NCBI RefSeq assembly: GCF_036194065.1
Contig: NZ_CP108095.1
Span: 7,688,001-7,752,000, forward strand
Reading direction: 5' to 3'
Source: Streptomyces sp. NBC_00239
Lineage (GTDB): Bacteria > Actinomycetota > Actinomycetes > Streptomycetales > Streptomycetaceae
Length of the DNA: 64,000 nt
Below are positions 51,305-60,800 of this stretch, one piece after another. A model generated the notes under the pieces. That model did no database searches and was not told where the DNA came from. It saw nothing but the letters and a program-made list of their open reading frames with translations. How positions within the stretch are numbered: the stretch's first letter is position 1; every line of letters begins with the position of its first letter. A program made the translations under genes and the position numbers.

Positions 51305-52615
51305 TCAGAACCAGTTGAGAGTGAGCGGGAAGGTGACGGCGGCCGACTTGCCCGCGGCGTCGGTGGCCGTGGCCGTGATCTGGACCGTCCCGGAACCCCA
51401 CGGCTTCCCGCTGATCCGGCCGGTCGCGGCGTCCATGGCCAGACCCCACGGCAGCCCGGTCGCGGTCCACCGCAGCGGAGCCGTACCGCCGGTGGCGGTC
51501 AGCTGGATCGTGCAGGACTGGTTGAACTTGCAGGTCTGCGCGCCCGGGTCGGCCACGACCGGCCCGCCGCCCGGCGGCGGTTCCTCCCCGCCGGTGCCGA
51601 ACACCTCGGTGATCGGCTGGGCGCTCGCCGCGTTGCCCGCGTGCCCCGTCCCGAACAGGTCCTCGAAGGTCCGCAGCAGGTTGAAGTGGTTGTACGCGCC
51701 GCTGTAGCGGCCCTGCTTGACGTGCGCGCCGGAGAAGACGGTGGCGATCTGGTTCGACCCCAGATAGTTGTCCTCGTCCCAAGTGAGCACCAGGAGACTG
51801 TTGTTGGCCTTGGCCCACTGCGCGTACGCGTCGAGGTTGTTCTTGACCCACGTGTCGCCGGTGCTCACCGGGCACGAGTGCATGTCGTTGCACTGGTTCG
51901 GGACGATGAACGACAGGTGCGGCAGCGCGGTGAAGTCGGTGCGCGGGAACTGCGTCCACGTCTTGCCGGTGTCGAGCGGCACGTTCTTGAAGGCGAACCA
52001 GGGATTGTGCTTCTGCGCGTACTGGCCGTTGGTGCAGGCCGTGGATCCCTGGCTCGGCAGGTCCTCGTTGTACGTGGCGAACGTCCGCCCCGCCGCGATG
52101 AGTTCCTGCCCGAGGTTGGGGGCCGTCATCGACTGCGGGGTGTAGCAGCCGTCGCCCGTGATGCCCTGGGTGCCGCCCGAGAAGAGGTTGAAGTAGTTGG
52201 GCTGGCTGGGGTGGGTCAGCGCCTTCATGCCGGTGAGGCTGGCGCCGGCGTTGGCCAGCTGGTTGACGTACGGGGCGTTGGCGCTGCCGATGATCTCGCC
52301 GTACTGCTTGTTCTCGAAGACGACCACCACGACGTGGTCGTAGGCGGGAAGGGCCGCGGCCGCGGCGGCGGACCGGTGCGCCGGGACGGCGTCGGCGGCC
52401 GCGGAACTGCCGGCCGGCACGGCCGCGACGGCCGCGACCAGGCCGAGCGCGCAGGCGATGCCGGTGACGGCGGACCGCCGCCTGCCGCCGTGCCGCGGGG
52501 TGTCGGGCGTGTCAGGGGTGCCAGGGGTGGCCGTGCTGTCCGGGGCGGGTGGTGTGTCGCGGGCGTCCGGTGGTGCGGCCGGGGCCGGGTGCCTGGTTCT
52601 GGTGGGCTTTCGCAT
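51305..52615 (-). CDS. Secreted phosphoesterase with Ig-like C-terminal domain
   Basis: 436 aa. Pro-rich cytoplasmic N-terminus, signal segment about 48-75 (TGIACALGLVAAVAAVPAGSSAAA), phosphoesterase (phospholipase C/acid phosphatase) domain about 90-335 with VVVVVFENKQYGEIIG and LLVLTWDEDN, then an He_PIG-type Ig domain (LTATGGTAPLRWTATGLPWGLAMD) about 360-436. Cleaves phosphomonoesters or phospholipid heads outside the cell. AGGAGG before ATG 52615. It starts 26 nt after the galactokinase-like gene and may be the last gene of the lipid operon. Confidence 0.88.
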   Translation of the reverse strand: MRKPTRTRHPAPAAPPDARDTPPAPDSTATPGTPDTPDTPRHGGRRRSAVTGIACALGLVAAVAAVPAGSSAAADAVPAHRSAAAAAALPAYDHVVVVVFENKQYGEIIGSANAPYVNQLANAGASLTGMKALTHPSQPNYFNLFSGGTQGITGDGCYTPQSMTAPNLGQELIAAGRTFATYNEDLPSQGSTACTNGQYAQKHNPWFAFKNVPLDTGKTWTQFPRTDFTALPHLSFIVPNQCNDMHSCPVSTGDTWVKNNLDAYAQWAKANNSLLVLTWDEDNYLGSNQIATVFSGAHVKQGRYSGAYNHFNLLRTFEDLFGTGHAGNAASAQPITEVFGTGGEEPPPGGGPVVADPGAQTCKFNQSCTIQLTATGGTAPLRWTATGLPWGLAMDAATGRISGKPWGSGTVQITATATDAAGKSAAVTFPLTLNWF

Positions 52616-52640
52616 GGGCTGTCGCCTCCTGTGTTCTCGG

Positions 52641-53678
52641 TCAGTCCTCCCGCCGGGCCGCTCCGGCCACGGCGATGTTCACGAAGCGCGGCACGGGCCG
52701 GCCCAGGCCGCGGAACTCGTCCGCGACGGCCGCCCGTACCGCCGCCGGCCGGTCACCGGGCAGCAGCACCAGTACGCTGCGGCCCGCCCGGCGGCCCGGC
52801 GGCCACGCCCGGAGCGCTCCCGCCCGCCGGGCGCACTCCACGGCCCGCGCCAGAGCGGCCGCCCGCTCCTCCTCGGGCCCCCGAACGACCATGAGCACCA
52901 GGTGCGTGCCGTCGGCGGGCGGGTCGAAGGGCACGTGCCGCGGAGCCCGGCCCGGGGCGAGGCGCAGAGCCGTGCCCGGCCGGGCGAACAACACGGCGCT
53001 GCGCAGCGCGTCGTCGTCACCGGGAGCCGCCTCCCGGATCAGCCCGGCGAGCAACTCCCGTGCGGGCAGTGGCTCGTCGGCTCCGGTGTGTACGTCGGCC
53101 ACGGCGAGCGCGACCGCGCAGTCGAGCGGCTCCGCGAGGTCCAGCCCGGCGGTCTCGGTGAGGGTGCCCTGGACGTGCAGGTCCGTCCCGGAACGGCCGT
53201 ACCCGGCCCGGGCGAGGGCCCGCAGCAGGGCGTACGGGCGGGCCGCCCAGGCGGGAGTGTCCGGGTACGGGCCGGTCAGCGGCAGGTCACAGCTCTGCGC
53301 GGGATGACCGAGGGAACTCAGCCGCGCCAGGCCGTCCGCGCGCGGGGCCGCGGCCGCCGCGACCGGCCACCCGGCGGCGGCCACCAGCCCCGGCGAACCG
53401 AGGCGGAAGGCGTGCGGGGCACTCCACACCGCGGCCGGCGGCCGCCCGTGCGCCACCTCCAGCGCATGTGCCACCAGCCGGAACAACGGGTCCGCGGTGG
53501 CCCGTCGGGCCAGCGAACCGGGACCGGCGGGGAGGTCCGCCGGCTGCGGGTCACCGGCCGCCGGGGCCGGCGCGGGGCGGGCGGTCCGGGGGTCCCGGGG
53601 CCGGGGCTGCGGGGCACGGGCGGCCGGCGGCCCGGGCTGCGGGCCGCCGGTGGCCGCCGCGGGCCGGGTGACGCTCAT
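52641..53678 (-). CDS. Degenerate galactokinase-like GHMP protein
   Basis: 345 aa. After a Pro/Arg-rich N-terminus (1-55) the order follows galactokinase: VWSAPHAFRLGSPGLVAAAGWPVAAA in place of APGRVNLIGEHTDYNxG, then WAARPYALLRALARAGYGRSGTDLHVQG, then TETAGLDLAEPLDCAVALAVADV in place of PxGaGLSSSAALxVAxA. The Glu/His/Asp of motif 1 and the Gly/Ser phosphate loop of motif 2 are lost, so it should not phosphorylate sugars. The call is a structural inference. Its start overlaps the methyltransferase stop as ATGA. Confidence 0.55.
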   Translation of the reverse strand: MSVTRPAAATGGPQPGPPAARAPQPRPRDPRTARPAPAPAAGDPQPADLPAGPGSLARRATADPLFRLVAHALEVAHGRPPAAVWSAPHAFRLGSPGLVAAAGWPVAAAAAPRADGLARLSSLGHPAQSCDLPLTGPYPDTPAWAARPYALLRALARAGYGRSGTDLHVQGTLTETAGLDLAEPLDCAVALAVADVHTGADEPLPARELLAGLIREAAPGDDDALRSAVLFARPGTALRLAPGRAPRHVPFDPPADGTHLVLMVVRGPEEERAAALARAVECARRAGALRAWPPGRRAGRSVLVLLPGDRPAAVRAAVADEFRGLGRPVPRFVNIAVAGAARRED

Positions 53679-55525
53679 TGCGATTCCTTGCGGGCCAGCA
53701 GGCGGTACGCGTTTCCGCCGTCCGTACGGCGGGCCACGGCGCTGCGTACGGTGTCCAGGGCGCCGGCCGCCAGGAAGCAGGGCACGGCCGCCACCCGGAC
53801 CGCCTGACGGACCGCACGGCGGACCGGGCGGGCCGCGGCCGGGTCGGCCCACGGGCTGTGCGGGTCGGGGGCCAGCCGGTTGAGGGTGAGGGCGACGGCG
53901 CCCACGAAGTCGTTGTGCTGGTGGGCGGGTCCGTGCTCCTCGGCCAGGACGGTGAAACCGCGCTCGACGAGCGCCGCGCGGAGGTTGGCCGCCGGGATCA
54001 GGTGCTGGTGCTGCGGCTGGAACCACGGCAGCCAGTGCGGACCCAGCAGCCGCGCCATGCGCGACTGCGGATCGGGCAGTTCGATGAGCAGGTGCCCGCC
54101 GGCCAGCAGGACCTGCGCGGCCGCGTCGAGCTCCGCGAACGGGTCGCGGGTGTGCTCCAGGTAGTGGTACATGCTGACCGTGTCGTACCGGCCGGCGAGC
54201 TTCTCGGCCAGCTCCGGGAACTGGCCCTGGTAGCCGGTGGAGACCCAGCCCCGCCGTTCGGCCTCGTGGATCCCGTCGCCCATGTCGAGCCCGTCGAACC
54301 GGGTGTCCGGCCACACCTCGCGCGCGACGTCGCAGAAGTGCCCGTGGCCGGTGCCGACGTCGAGCCAGGAGGCGGGCCGGGCGTACGGGGCGATCATCGC
54401 GGCCCGCGCCCGGTAGGACGCGCCGAGCCGGGCGAATACCGTGCCGGCGCCCTCCCCGCCCCGGCCGTCGTAGAAGTCGCGGTAGTAGAAGTCCAGCCCC
54501 TCCACGGTCAGGCGGGGATTCTGGAAGACGTGCCCGCACGCCTGGCACTCCTCCAGGGTGAAGCGGCCCGGCTTGCCCTGGAGCAGGTCCGGCATCCGCA
54601 CCCGCACCGCCAGCCGGGGCGCATCGCACCACGGGCAGGTGGCGCGCCGCGGTTCGAGGAACCGGTCGGCGCCGCCCGCGAGTTCGGCTGCGTACGCGGC
54701 CCTGCGGCCCGCCTCCGCGGCCTCCTGCACGGACCCGGCCGCCCGTGCCGACCTGGCTTCCACGGCCGTCCGCAGCGCCGTCCGCACGGACCGCAGCGGC
54801 CGGGCCGCGCACGCGCCGGCCAGGTCCGCCGGCCGCAGCGGGCCGCCCGCGCCCAGCACGAGGGCGGGCTGGAGCCAGTACAGCCCGGCCGCTCCGACAC
54901 CCCACAGGCCGCCCTGTACGACAGCCGTCGCCAGCAGCGCGAGCCCGGCGAGCCCGGCGGCCGACAGCAGGCCCGGCGGCAGGCCCTGCGCGCGCAACTC
55001 GGCTGCCCGGCCGCCGGGACCGGGGGAGACGGCGCGGGCGCTGAGCCCGGGGGCGACCGCCAGATCCGTGGCGGCGCTCGCGTACTCCTTCAGGCGGCGG
55101 GTGAGCGCCAGCAGGTCCACCCGGTCCCGGGCGCGGTCCGGATCCACTCCGGCCCGCTCCAGGACGTCCTCGCCGACGAGCACCGCGTAACCCGCACCGC
55201 GCCCGGCGGCCAGCCGGTCCTGCCGGTACCCGGCCGGGTCCACCAGCCGCAGCAGCCCGAGGGCCTCCTCCGCCGCCAGGTCCGCCGGCAGCAGTTCCAG
55301 GACGTCCAGGCCCTCGCGGTCGGCGTGGGCGCGGGCGGCGGCGAGGACCGACCCGTCCGCCACGACGCCCCGGGCGGTGAGCAGCCGTCGGCGCGGCCCG
55401 GGCCCCCCGCTCGCGGACGGCTCCGCGGCGGGGGACAGCACCGCCAGCGCGTGCAGCCGGCGGCGCGCGCGTACCGTGCCCGCGCCGAGCGCCACGGCGA
55501 TCACTGCGGAAACCCATGCGCTCAT
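53675..55525 (-). CDS. SAM methyltransferase with hydrophobic N-terminal half and zinc motif
   Basis: 616 aa. Residues 1-290 are of unknown type with hydrophobic stretches at 5-18 and 186-226 and a DxLxLLPADLAAEEALGLLRLVD segment. Then a zinc ribbon CPWC (297-300) ... CQAC (327-330), and a class I methyltransferase with WLDVGTGHGHFCDVA (387-401), FDGLDMG, MYHYLEHTRDPFAELDAA and GGHLLIELPDPQSRMARLLGPHWLPWF. The last resembles C-methyltransferases of sugar or lipid modification. A membrane-facing enzyme that methylates the sugar or chain is a fair guess. Start and stop overlap both neighbours by ATGA. Confidence 0.82.
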   Translation of the reverse strand: MSAWVSAVIAVALGAGTVRARRRLHALAVLSPAAEPSASGGPGPRRRLLTARGVVADGSVLAAARAHADREGLDVLELLPADLAAEEALGLLRLVDPAGYRQDRLAAGRGAGYAVLVGEDVLERAGVDPDRARDRVDLLALTRRLKEYASAATDLAVAPGLSARAVSPGPGGRAAELRAQGLPPGLLSAAGLAGLALLATAVVQGGLWGVGAAGLYWLQPALVLGAGGPLRPADLAGACAARPLRSVRTALRTAVEARSARAAGSVQEAAEAGRRAAYAAELAGGADRFLEPRRATCPWCDAPRLAVRVRMPDLLQGKPGRFTLEECQACGHVFQNPRLTVEGLDFYYRDFYDGRGGEGAGTVFARLGASYRARAAMIAPYARPASWLDVGTGHGHFCDVAREVWPDTRFDGLDMGDGIHEAERRGWVSTGYQGQFPELAEKLAGRYDTVSMYHYLEHTRDPFAELDAAAQVLLAGGHLLIELPDPQSRMARLLGPHWLPWFQPQHQHLIPAANLRAALVERGFTVLAEEHGPAHQHNDFVGAVALTLNRLAPDPHSPWADPAAARPVRRAVRQAVRVAAVPCFLAAGALDTVRSAVARRTDGGNAYRLLARKESQ

Positions 55526-56691
55526 GAGAGCTTCTCCAACCTGTCGGCTGCGGTGGCGGCGCCGCCCGCGGCGGCGAAGGACGCCTGGATGCGGCGGGCC
55601 GCACGGCGGTGCGGGCCGGAGTCGTCCAGCACGGCCGTGAGCGCGTCGTGCAGGTCGCCGGGGCGGGCCCGGCCGAACCGCACACGGACCCCGGCGCCGG
55701 CCTCGGCGACCTGCTGCGCGACGATCGGCTGGTCGTCGCGGATCGGTGCCACGACCAGCGGCAGGCCGTGGGCGAGCGCCTCGCACACCGTGTTGTGGCC
55801 GCCGTGGCTGACGACCGCGTCGAGGTGCGGCAGCAGCCGCAGCTGCGGCACCGTCTCCCGGACCAGGGCGTACGGCGGCACCGGGCCCACCAGGTGCCGG
55901 GGCGCGGCCACGATCAACTGGACCCGGTCCGCGAGCTGTTCGCCGGCGGCCAGGACCGCGGCGTAGAACCGGGAGCCCGCCTCCTGGTTGAGCGTGCCGA
56001 GCGAGACCAGCACCCGGCGGCGCCCGGGATCGAGCTGCCGCCACGGGAAGTCCGCACCCGGCGGACGGGATCCGAACGCGGGCCCCACAAAGGCGTGGTG
56101 AGCGGGGAACGGCCCGCCGCCGATGAGTTCCGGCGTGGAGAAGACCAGTACCAGCCGGTCGGAGAACCGGGGGTCCCAGCCGGGCGGCGCCCCGCATTCG
56201 GCGAGCAGCCCGGCCAGCTGCTCCGCCACCCACGCGCCGACCTTGGGAAACCCGGCGAACGGGCGGGTGAACTCGGCCGAGGTGCTCGCCGACGTCACCC
56301 AGGGGATGCCGAACCGGCGGGCGACGACGGCGCCGGCCAGGGCCTGCTGGTCCGCGACCACCACGTCCGGGGCGAAGGCCGCGACGGCCCGCTCCACGCC
56401 GGGCACCATCGCCCGGGCCAGCGGCACGAGCGCCTCCGCCCACAGGAACCGGAGGGCGGCGACACCGCGCAGGTCCCGCCACCGCCCGTGCAGCGCGGCG
56501 TACCCGCCGGCGTCCGGGCCCGCGTCGTCGCCGGCGGAGTACAGCCGGGCGTGCGCGGGCAGCAGCCCGGACAGGACGCCGGCGGGACCGGTCCACGCCG
56601 TGTCGTGTCCGCGGGCGGCCAGCTCGGCGGCGACGGCGACCGTCGGATTGACGTGCCCGGCCAGCGGGGGGACGACGAAGAGCACCCTCAT
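55522..56691 (-). CDS. UGT-type glycosyltransferase (GT1 family)
   Basis: 389 aa GT-B enzyme. N-terminal acceptor domain MRVLFVVPPLAGHVNPTVAVAAELAARGHDTAW; C-terminal donor site VSLGTLNQEAGSRF and VVSHGGHNTVCEALAHGLPLVVAPIRDDQPIVAQQV, as in macrolide and rhamnolipid glycosyltransferases. Uses a nucleotide sugar to glycosylate a lipid or polyketide aglycone. No sugar-biosynthesis genes are in view, so a common UDP-sugar is likely. Overlaps the hydrolase stop and the methyltransferase start by 4 nt each. Confidence 0.92.
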   Translation of the reverse strand: MRVLFVVPPLAGHVNPTVAVAAELAARGHDTAWTGPAGVLSGLLPAHARLYSAGDDAGPDAGGYAALHGRWRDLRGVAALRFLWAEALVPLARAMVPGVERAVAAFAPDVVVADQQALAGAVVARRFGIPWVTSASTSAEFTRPFAGFPKVGAWVAEQLAGLLAECGAPPGWDPRFSDRLVLVFSTPELIGGGPFPAHHAFVGPAFGSRPPGADFPWRQLDPGRRRVLVSLGTLNQEAGSRFYAAVLAAGEQLADRVQLIVAAPRHLVGPVPPYALVRETVPQLRLLPHLDAVVSHGGHNTVCEALAHGLPLVVAPIRDDQPIVAQQVAEAGAGVRVRFGRARPGDLHDALTAVLDDSGPHRRAARRIQASFAAAGGAATAADRLEKLS

Positions 56692-57545
56692 GCTGTCAGC
56701 GCTCCCGTCCGGGTCCGCGCGGCCCGGCGGACGGCCGCGGCGTGCGCCAGTACGGCCTCGCGCAGCACCCCGTCCGTCTCCTTGAGGACGTCGTGGCCGA
56801 GGCCGGGCAGGATCCGCAGCGTGCAGCGCGGCGCGTGCCCGGCCAACTCCAAGGCCCCCGGGACCAGTTCGGAGTGCTCCCCGCAGACGACGAGGACCGG
56901 GCAGTCGAGCCCGGCGTAGTCGGCGGGCGTGAACGTGCGGCCGGCCGCGATGTCGTCGATGAGGGTGGTGTGGTTGAGGAGCGCGTCGGCGATGACCGTC
57001 AGCTTCGCCGCCTTGCGAAGGCGCAGGGAGGACAGTTCGGCGGGCACCAGGCTGTCCTCCAGGCTGAGCGCGGCGACCGAGAGGGTGTCGACCATGTTCG
57101 CCACCCAGGGGCCGCTGAGCGGCGGTTCGAGCAGGGTCAGGCCCGCCACGAGATCGGGGCGGGCGAGCGCGGCGTGCAGGGCGAGGGTGCCGCCGTAGCT
57201 GTTGCCGACCAGATGCACGGGCCGGCCGTCCAGCCCGAGGGCGCGCAGCACGGCGACCAGGTCCCGGACGGCGCTCCCGCTGTCGTACCCGGCCGGCGGA
57301 CGCTCGCTGAGACCGTGACCGCGCAGGTCGTACAGGACCACCTCGTGTCCCGCCCGGGCCAGCGGCACGCCCAACGGGCAGTAGAAACTGGAGAGGTTGT
57401 CGACGACGAGGCCGTGCAGGAAGACGACGGGGGTGTCGCGGCCCTCCGGCGGGCCGTCGGGCAGGGCGACGCCCGTGGCGGGCGCATCGGCCGCGGGCAG
57501 TCGCTGTACGTGGAACCTGAGCGCGTTGGCGAGGATCTCGGCCAT
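56688..57545 (-). CDS. Alpha/beta hydrolase, possible product-release enzyme
   Basis: 285 aa. VVFLHGLVVDNLSSFYCPLG (oxyanion), YDLRGHGLSERPPAGYD, nucleophile elbow LVGNSYGGTLALHAAL, acid in CPVLVVCGEHSEL, and His in LPGLGHDVLKETDG. Seven nt after the ACP stop and overlapping the glycosyltransferase start (ATGA). The context suggests a stand-alone thioesterase or acyl-transfer enzyme that releases the chain from the ACP, because no thioesterase domain is seen in the synthase. Confidence 0.88.
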   Translation of the reverse strand: MAEILANALRFHVQRLPAADAPATGVALPDGPPEGRDTPVVFLHGLVVDNLSSFYCPLGVPLARAGHEVVLYDLRGHGLSERPPAGYDSGSAVRDLVAVLRALGLDGRPVHLVGNSYGGTLALHAALARPDLVAGLTLLEPPLSGPWVANMVDTLSVAALSLEDSLVPAELSSLRLRKAAKLTVIADALLNHTTLIDDIAAGRTFTPADYAGLDCPVLVVCGEHSELVPGALELAGHAPRCTLRILPGLGHDVLKETDGVLREAVLAHAAAVRRAARTRTGALTA

Positions 57546-57552
57546 GGCGGGC

Positions 57553-57867
57553 TCAGGCCGCCGGCGCCCGGCGCACGGGCCGGGCGGTGAGGGAGGCCCG
57601 GGTGATCCGCGCGATGTGGTCGACCAGTTCGCCGACCGACATGGCCAGGATCGCCTCCATGTCCTTCTCCGCGAGGAAGCCCATGAGATCGACCCGCGAT
57701 CCGTAGCGCTCGTGCAACTGCTCGGCGAGTGCCACGAATTCGATGCTCTCCAGCGCCAGGTCCTCGTTGAACGTGGTCTTCATGGTGACCTCGTCGGCGA
57801 GGAGGAAGTCGTCGCCGACGATCCGGACGAGCATGCCGGTGATCTCGGCGAGGATGTCAGATGCCAT
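57553..57867 (-). CDS. Discrete acyl carrier protein
   Basis: 104 aa. Four-helix ACP pattern, with the phosphopantetheine serine in EDLALESIEFVALAEQLHERYG (Ser about 41), where most ACPs have DSL. Helix 2 and the acidic loop are intact. The synthase stop overlaps its ATG by 11 nt. It is the only ACP visible and is presumably charged by the phosphopantetheinyl transferase domain fused to that synthase. Confidence 0.92.
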   Translation of the reverse strand: MASDILAEITGMLVRIVGDDFLLADEVTMKTTFNEDLALESIEFVALAEQLHERYGSRVDLMGFLAEKDMEAILAMSVGELVDHIARITRASLTARPVRRAPAA

Positions 57868-60800
57868 GGCTGTTCTCCGTCGGGGTCGGGAGGCCTGCGG
57901 GGACGGCCTGCGGGGGTGCGGGCGGGTCGGCGACCGCGGCCCGGGGCGGGTCGGTGACCGTGAGCGGTGTGACTGATATGAGCGGTGTGACTGATGTGAG
58001 AGGTGTGGTCCAGGCGATCAGGTGGTCCTCGTACGTCGTCGTGCGGACGTGGTGCGTGCGGCCGACGGGGGAGTGGACCCGCAGGCCGCCGGCCGGGTCC
58101 TCGGACACCTGCCAGCGCACGAGCCGGCCGCCCAGTCCCGTGCCCTCGGCCTTCGCGGCGGCCTCCTTGGCGCACCACAGGGTGGTGACGGCCGCGGCCA
58201 GGCCGGTTCCGTCGCGGGCCGCGAGCCGTTCGGCGAGGCGGTGCTCGTCCGGGGTGAGGGCGATGCGGATCAGGGCTCCGGGGTCCTCGGCCACCGGCTC
58301 GACGTCGATGCCCACGGGCCCGTCGCCGTGCGCGAAGGCGACCGCGATCCGCTCCTTGTGCGCCAGGGACAGGTGCAGTCCCGCGGCACGGCCGCCGGGC
58401 ACGGGGCGGCCCGCCCCGTCGTGCCCGACGGTGACCTCGGCCGGGAAGACCGGGCCGGCGCCCCGCTCCCACAGCAGCTGCCGCACGGCGTCCTTGGCGG
58501 CGATCCGGCCCAGCAGCCAGGGCGCGCGGGCGCGCGGCGCGAGCCGCTCGTACGCGTCGCGTTCGGCGGCGCCGAGGTAGCGGCGCATGACCAGTTCCTG
58601 CGAGGCGGGGTCGGCCCAGCGGCGGGTGGCCGCGCACCAGCCGCCGGGCTGAGGCTCGCCGATCCCGGAGACCTCCGGGGTGAACTTCATCGGCCACACC
58701 CGCTCGTCGGCGGCGAACCGGCGGTACGTCCAGTCCTCCAGGCGGGCCCACACCGCGCCGTCCGGCGTGCACAGCTCCACGTCGCCGCGTACCGAGGTGG
58801 CGCGCACCTCGCGGATACGGGCCGTCGCGGACAGGAGGGTGCCCGGCGCGGGCGGGGGACCGTACAGGCGGATCCGTTCGAGGACGGCCGGGAACACCAA
58901 CCGGTCGGAATCCAGGCGCAGTTGCATCCAGTGGCCGAGGAGCTGCCCGGCGGCGTCGAGGAGGGCGCCCGGGGCGGGCAGGGCCCGGAGCACGCCGTGT
59001 ATCCCGTCCTCGGCGACGGCGGTCACCTCGTGGACACCGGCGAAGCGGGGGCCGTGGAACATCCAGCGGTCCCGGTACAGGGCCTCCGCGGAGACCGGTG
59101 CGGGGCGTTCGGCGGTGAGCGGGGCCGTGTCGGGGGCGGGAGGCGCGTCGTGGCCGGCGCCGAGGCGCACCGTCACCTGCGCGCAATCGCCGATGTCGAC
59201 CCGTACGCGGCCGTCGGCGGCCGGGCGGGTGGTGAACTCCACGTCGACGGCGGGCGCGACGGGAAGCCAGCGCAGGGCGCGCATGCCGTCGAAACCGGTG
59301 ACGAGGTGCCCCGGCGGCCGGGTCGCGAGGGCGGCTTCGGCAGCCAGCTCCAGCATGGTGGTCATGGGGACGACGGGAAAGCGGTCGGAGTCCTCCGGCC
59401 AGTCGTCGGGCTGGAGGTAGACGCAGTGGTCACGGACGGAGGGAAGGACGTCGAGGGAGAGCCGGCGGGTGTACGAGCGGGGGCGGGCGGGCGGCGGGCC
59501 CGATGCGCCTGCCCAGTGCCCGAGGGCGGGGGTCGGGCCCGCGGCGGTGGCTGCGCCGGTCCGGGCCATGGGTGGGGTGGGCCGAGGGGCGGCTGTCAGG
59601 GCCGCCGCGACGGCGCGGGCGGCTTCGTGGGTCTCGTCGAGGACGGCGTCCAGCTCGGACAGGAGGACGGGGCGACCGGAGGCGGCCGGGATGCCGGAGG
59701 CGGCCGTGCCGGCCGGGGCGGCGAGCGGACCGTGCTCCGGGAGCGTGTCGCGGGCGGGTAAGGGGTCGAGGCGCGTGAAGGGGGAAAGGTCGGCGTGGGA
59801 GCTGCCGTTCGGCAGGGGCCACTGGTCCCGGAGGGCCTGCGCGGCGCCGTTCAGGTGGACGAGGGGGGAGCCGAGGTCGAGGCGGACCGGGTGTCCGGTG
59901 CGCTTCGGGGCGGGCCGGGCGGTGAGCCGGTCCCAGCGCGGCTGCAGGCCCTCCGTCCACAGGGCGGCCGCCAGGTGGCGCAGGGCGTCCATGCCCGACA
60001 GGCGGGGGGACGAGGCCGCGGCGGAAAGGTGTTCCGCACCGCGCAGCGTGTCGTCCACGAAGCCGGTCAGGCTGCCCGGCCCCGCAGAGACGAAGGCCCG
60101 TACGCCTTCCGCGTGCAGCCGCAGCGTCAGGGCGTGGAAGTCGACCGGCTCCAGCAGGTGCCGGACCACCAGCTCCCGTATCGCGTCCGGTTCGGACGGA
60201 TACGGGGCGGCCGTGGTGGCCGACCAGACGGGGAGCGCGGCCGGCCGCAGCGGCAGGCGCCGGAAGGCGGCCCGCACCTGACCCAGGTACGGCGCCCACA
60301 TCGGTGTGTGGAAGCCGGACCGGAAGGGCAGCTCCTGGCCGGGAACGCCCTCCGCGGCCAACCGGCCCAGCACCGAGGAGATCTGCCGCTGCGGGCCGCA
60401 AACGACCGACTGGTGCGGGCAGTTGTCATGACTGACGGCCACGCCCTCCAGTCCGTGCAGGGCTGCGCCCGCCTGCTCCGCGCCGCAGCCGAGTGCCGCG
60501 TACACGAGGTCCGGCACCTCCAGCGAACCGGGGCGCCGCAGCGAGTCGAGGAAGGTGTCGACGGCGTCCTGCGGGTACATTCCGGCGGCCACCATGGCGG
60601 CCCACTCGCCGAGACTGTGTCCCGCGAACAGGTCCGGTTCGACGCCGAGTTCGGTCAGGACCCGGGCGAAGAAGCGGCCGGTGGCGAGGGCGTCGAGGGC
60701 CCGCTCGACGAGCTCGCCGCCGCCGGTGAGCGCGGGGGCGGCAAGGCCGAGGCGGGCGGCCACCTCGGTCAGGGCGGGCGCGAACTCCGGTTCCAGGCCC

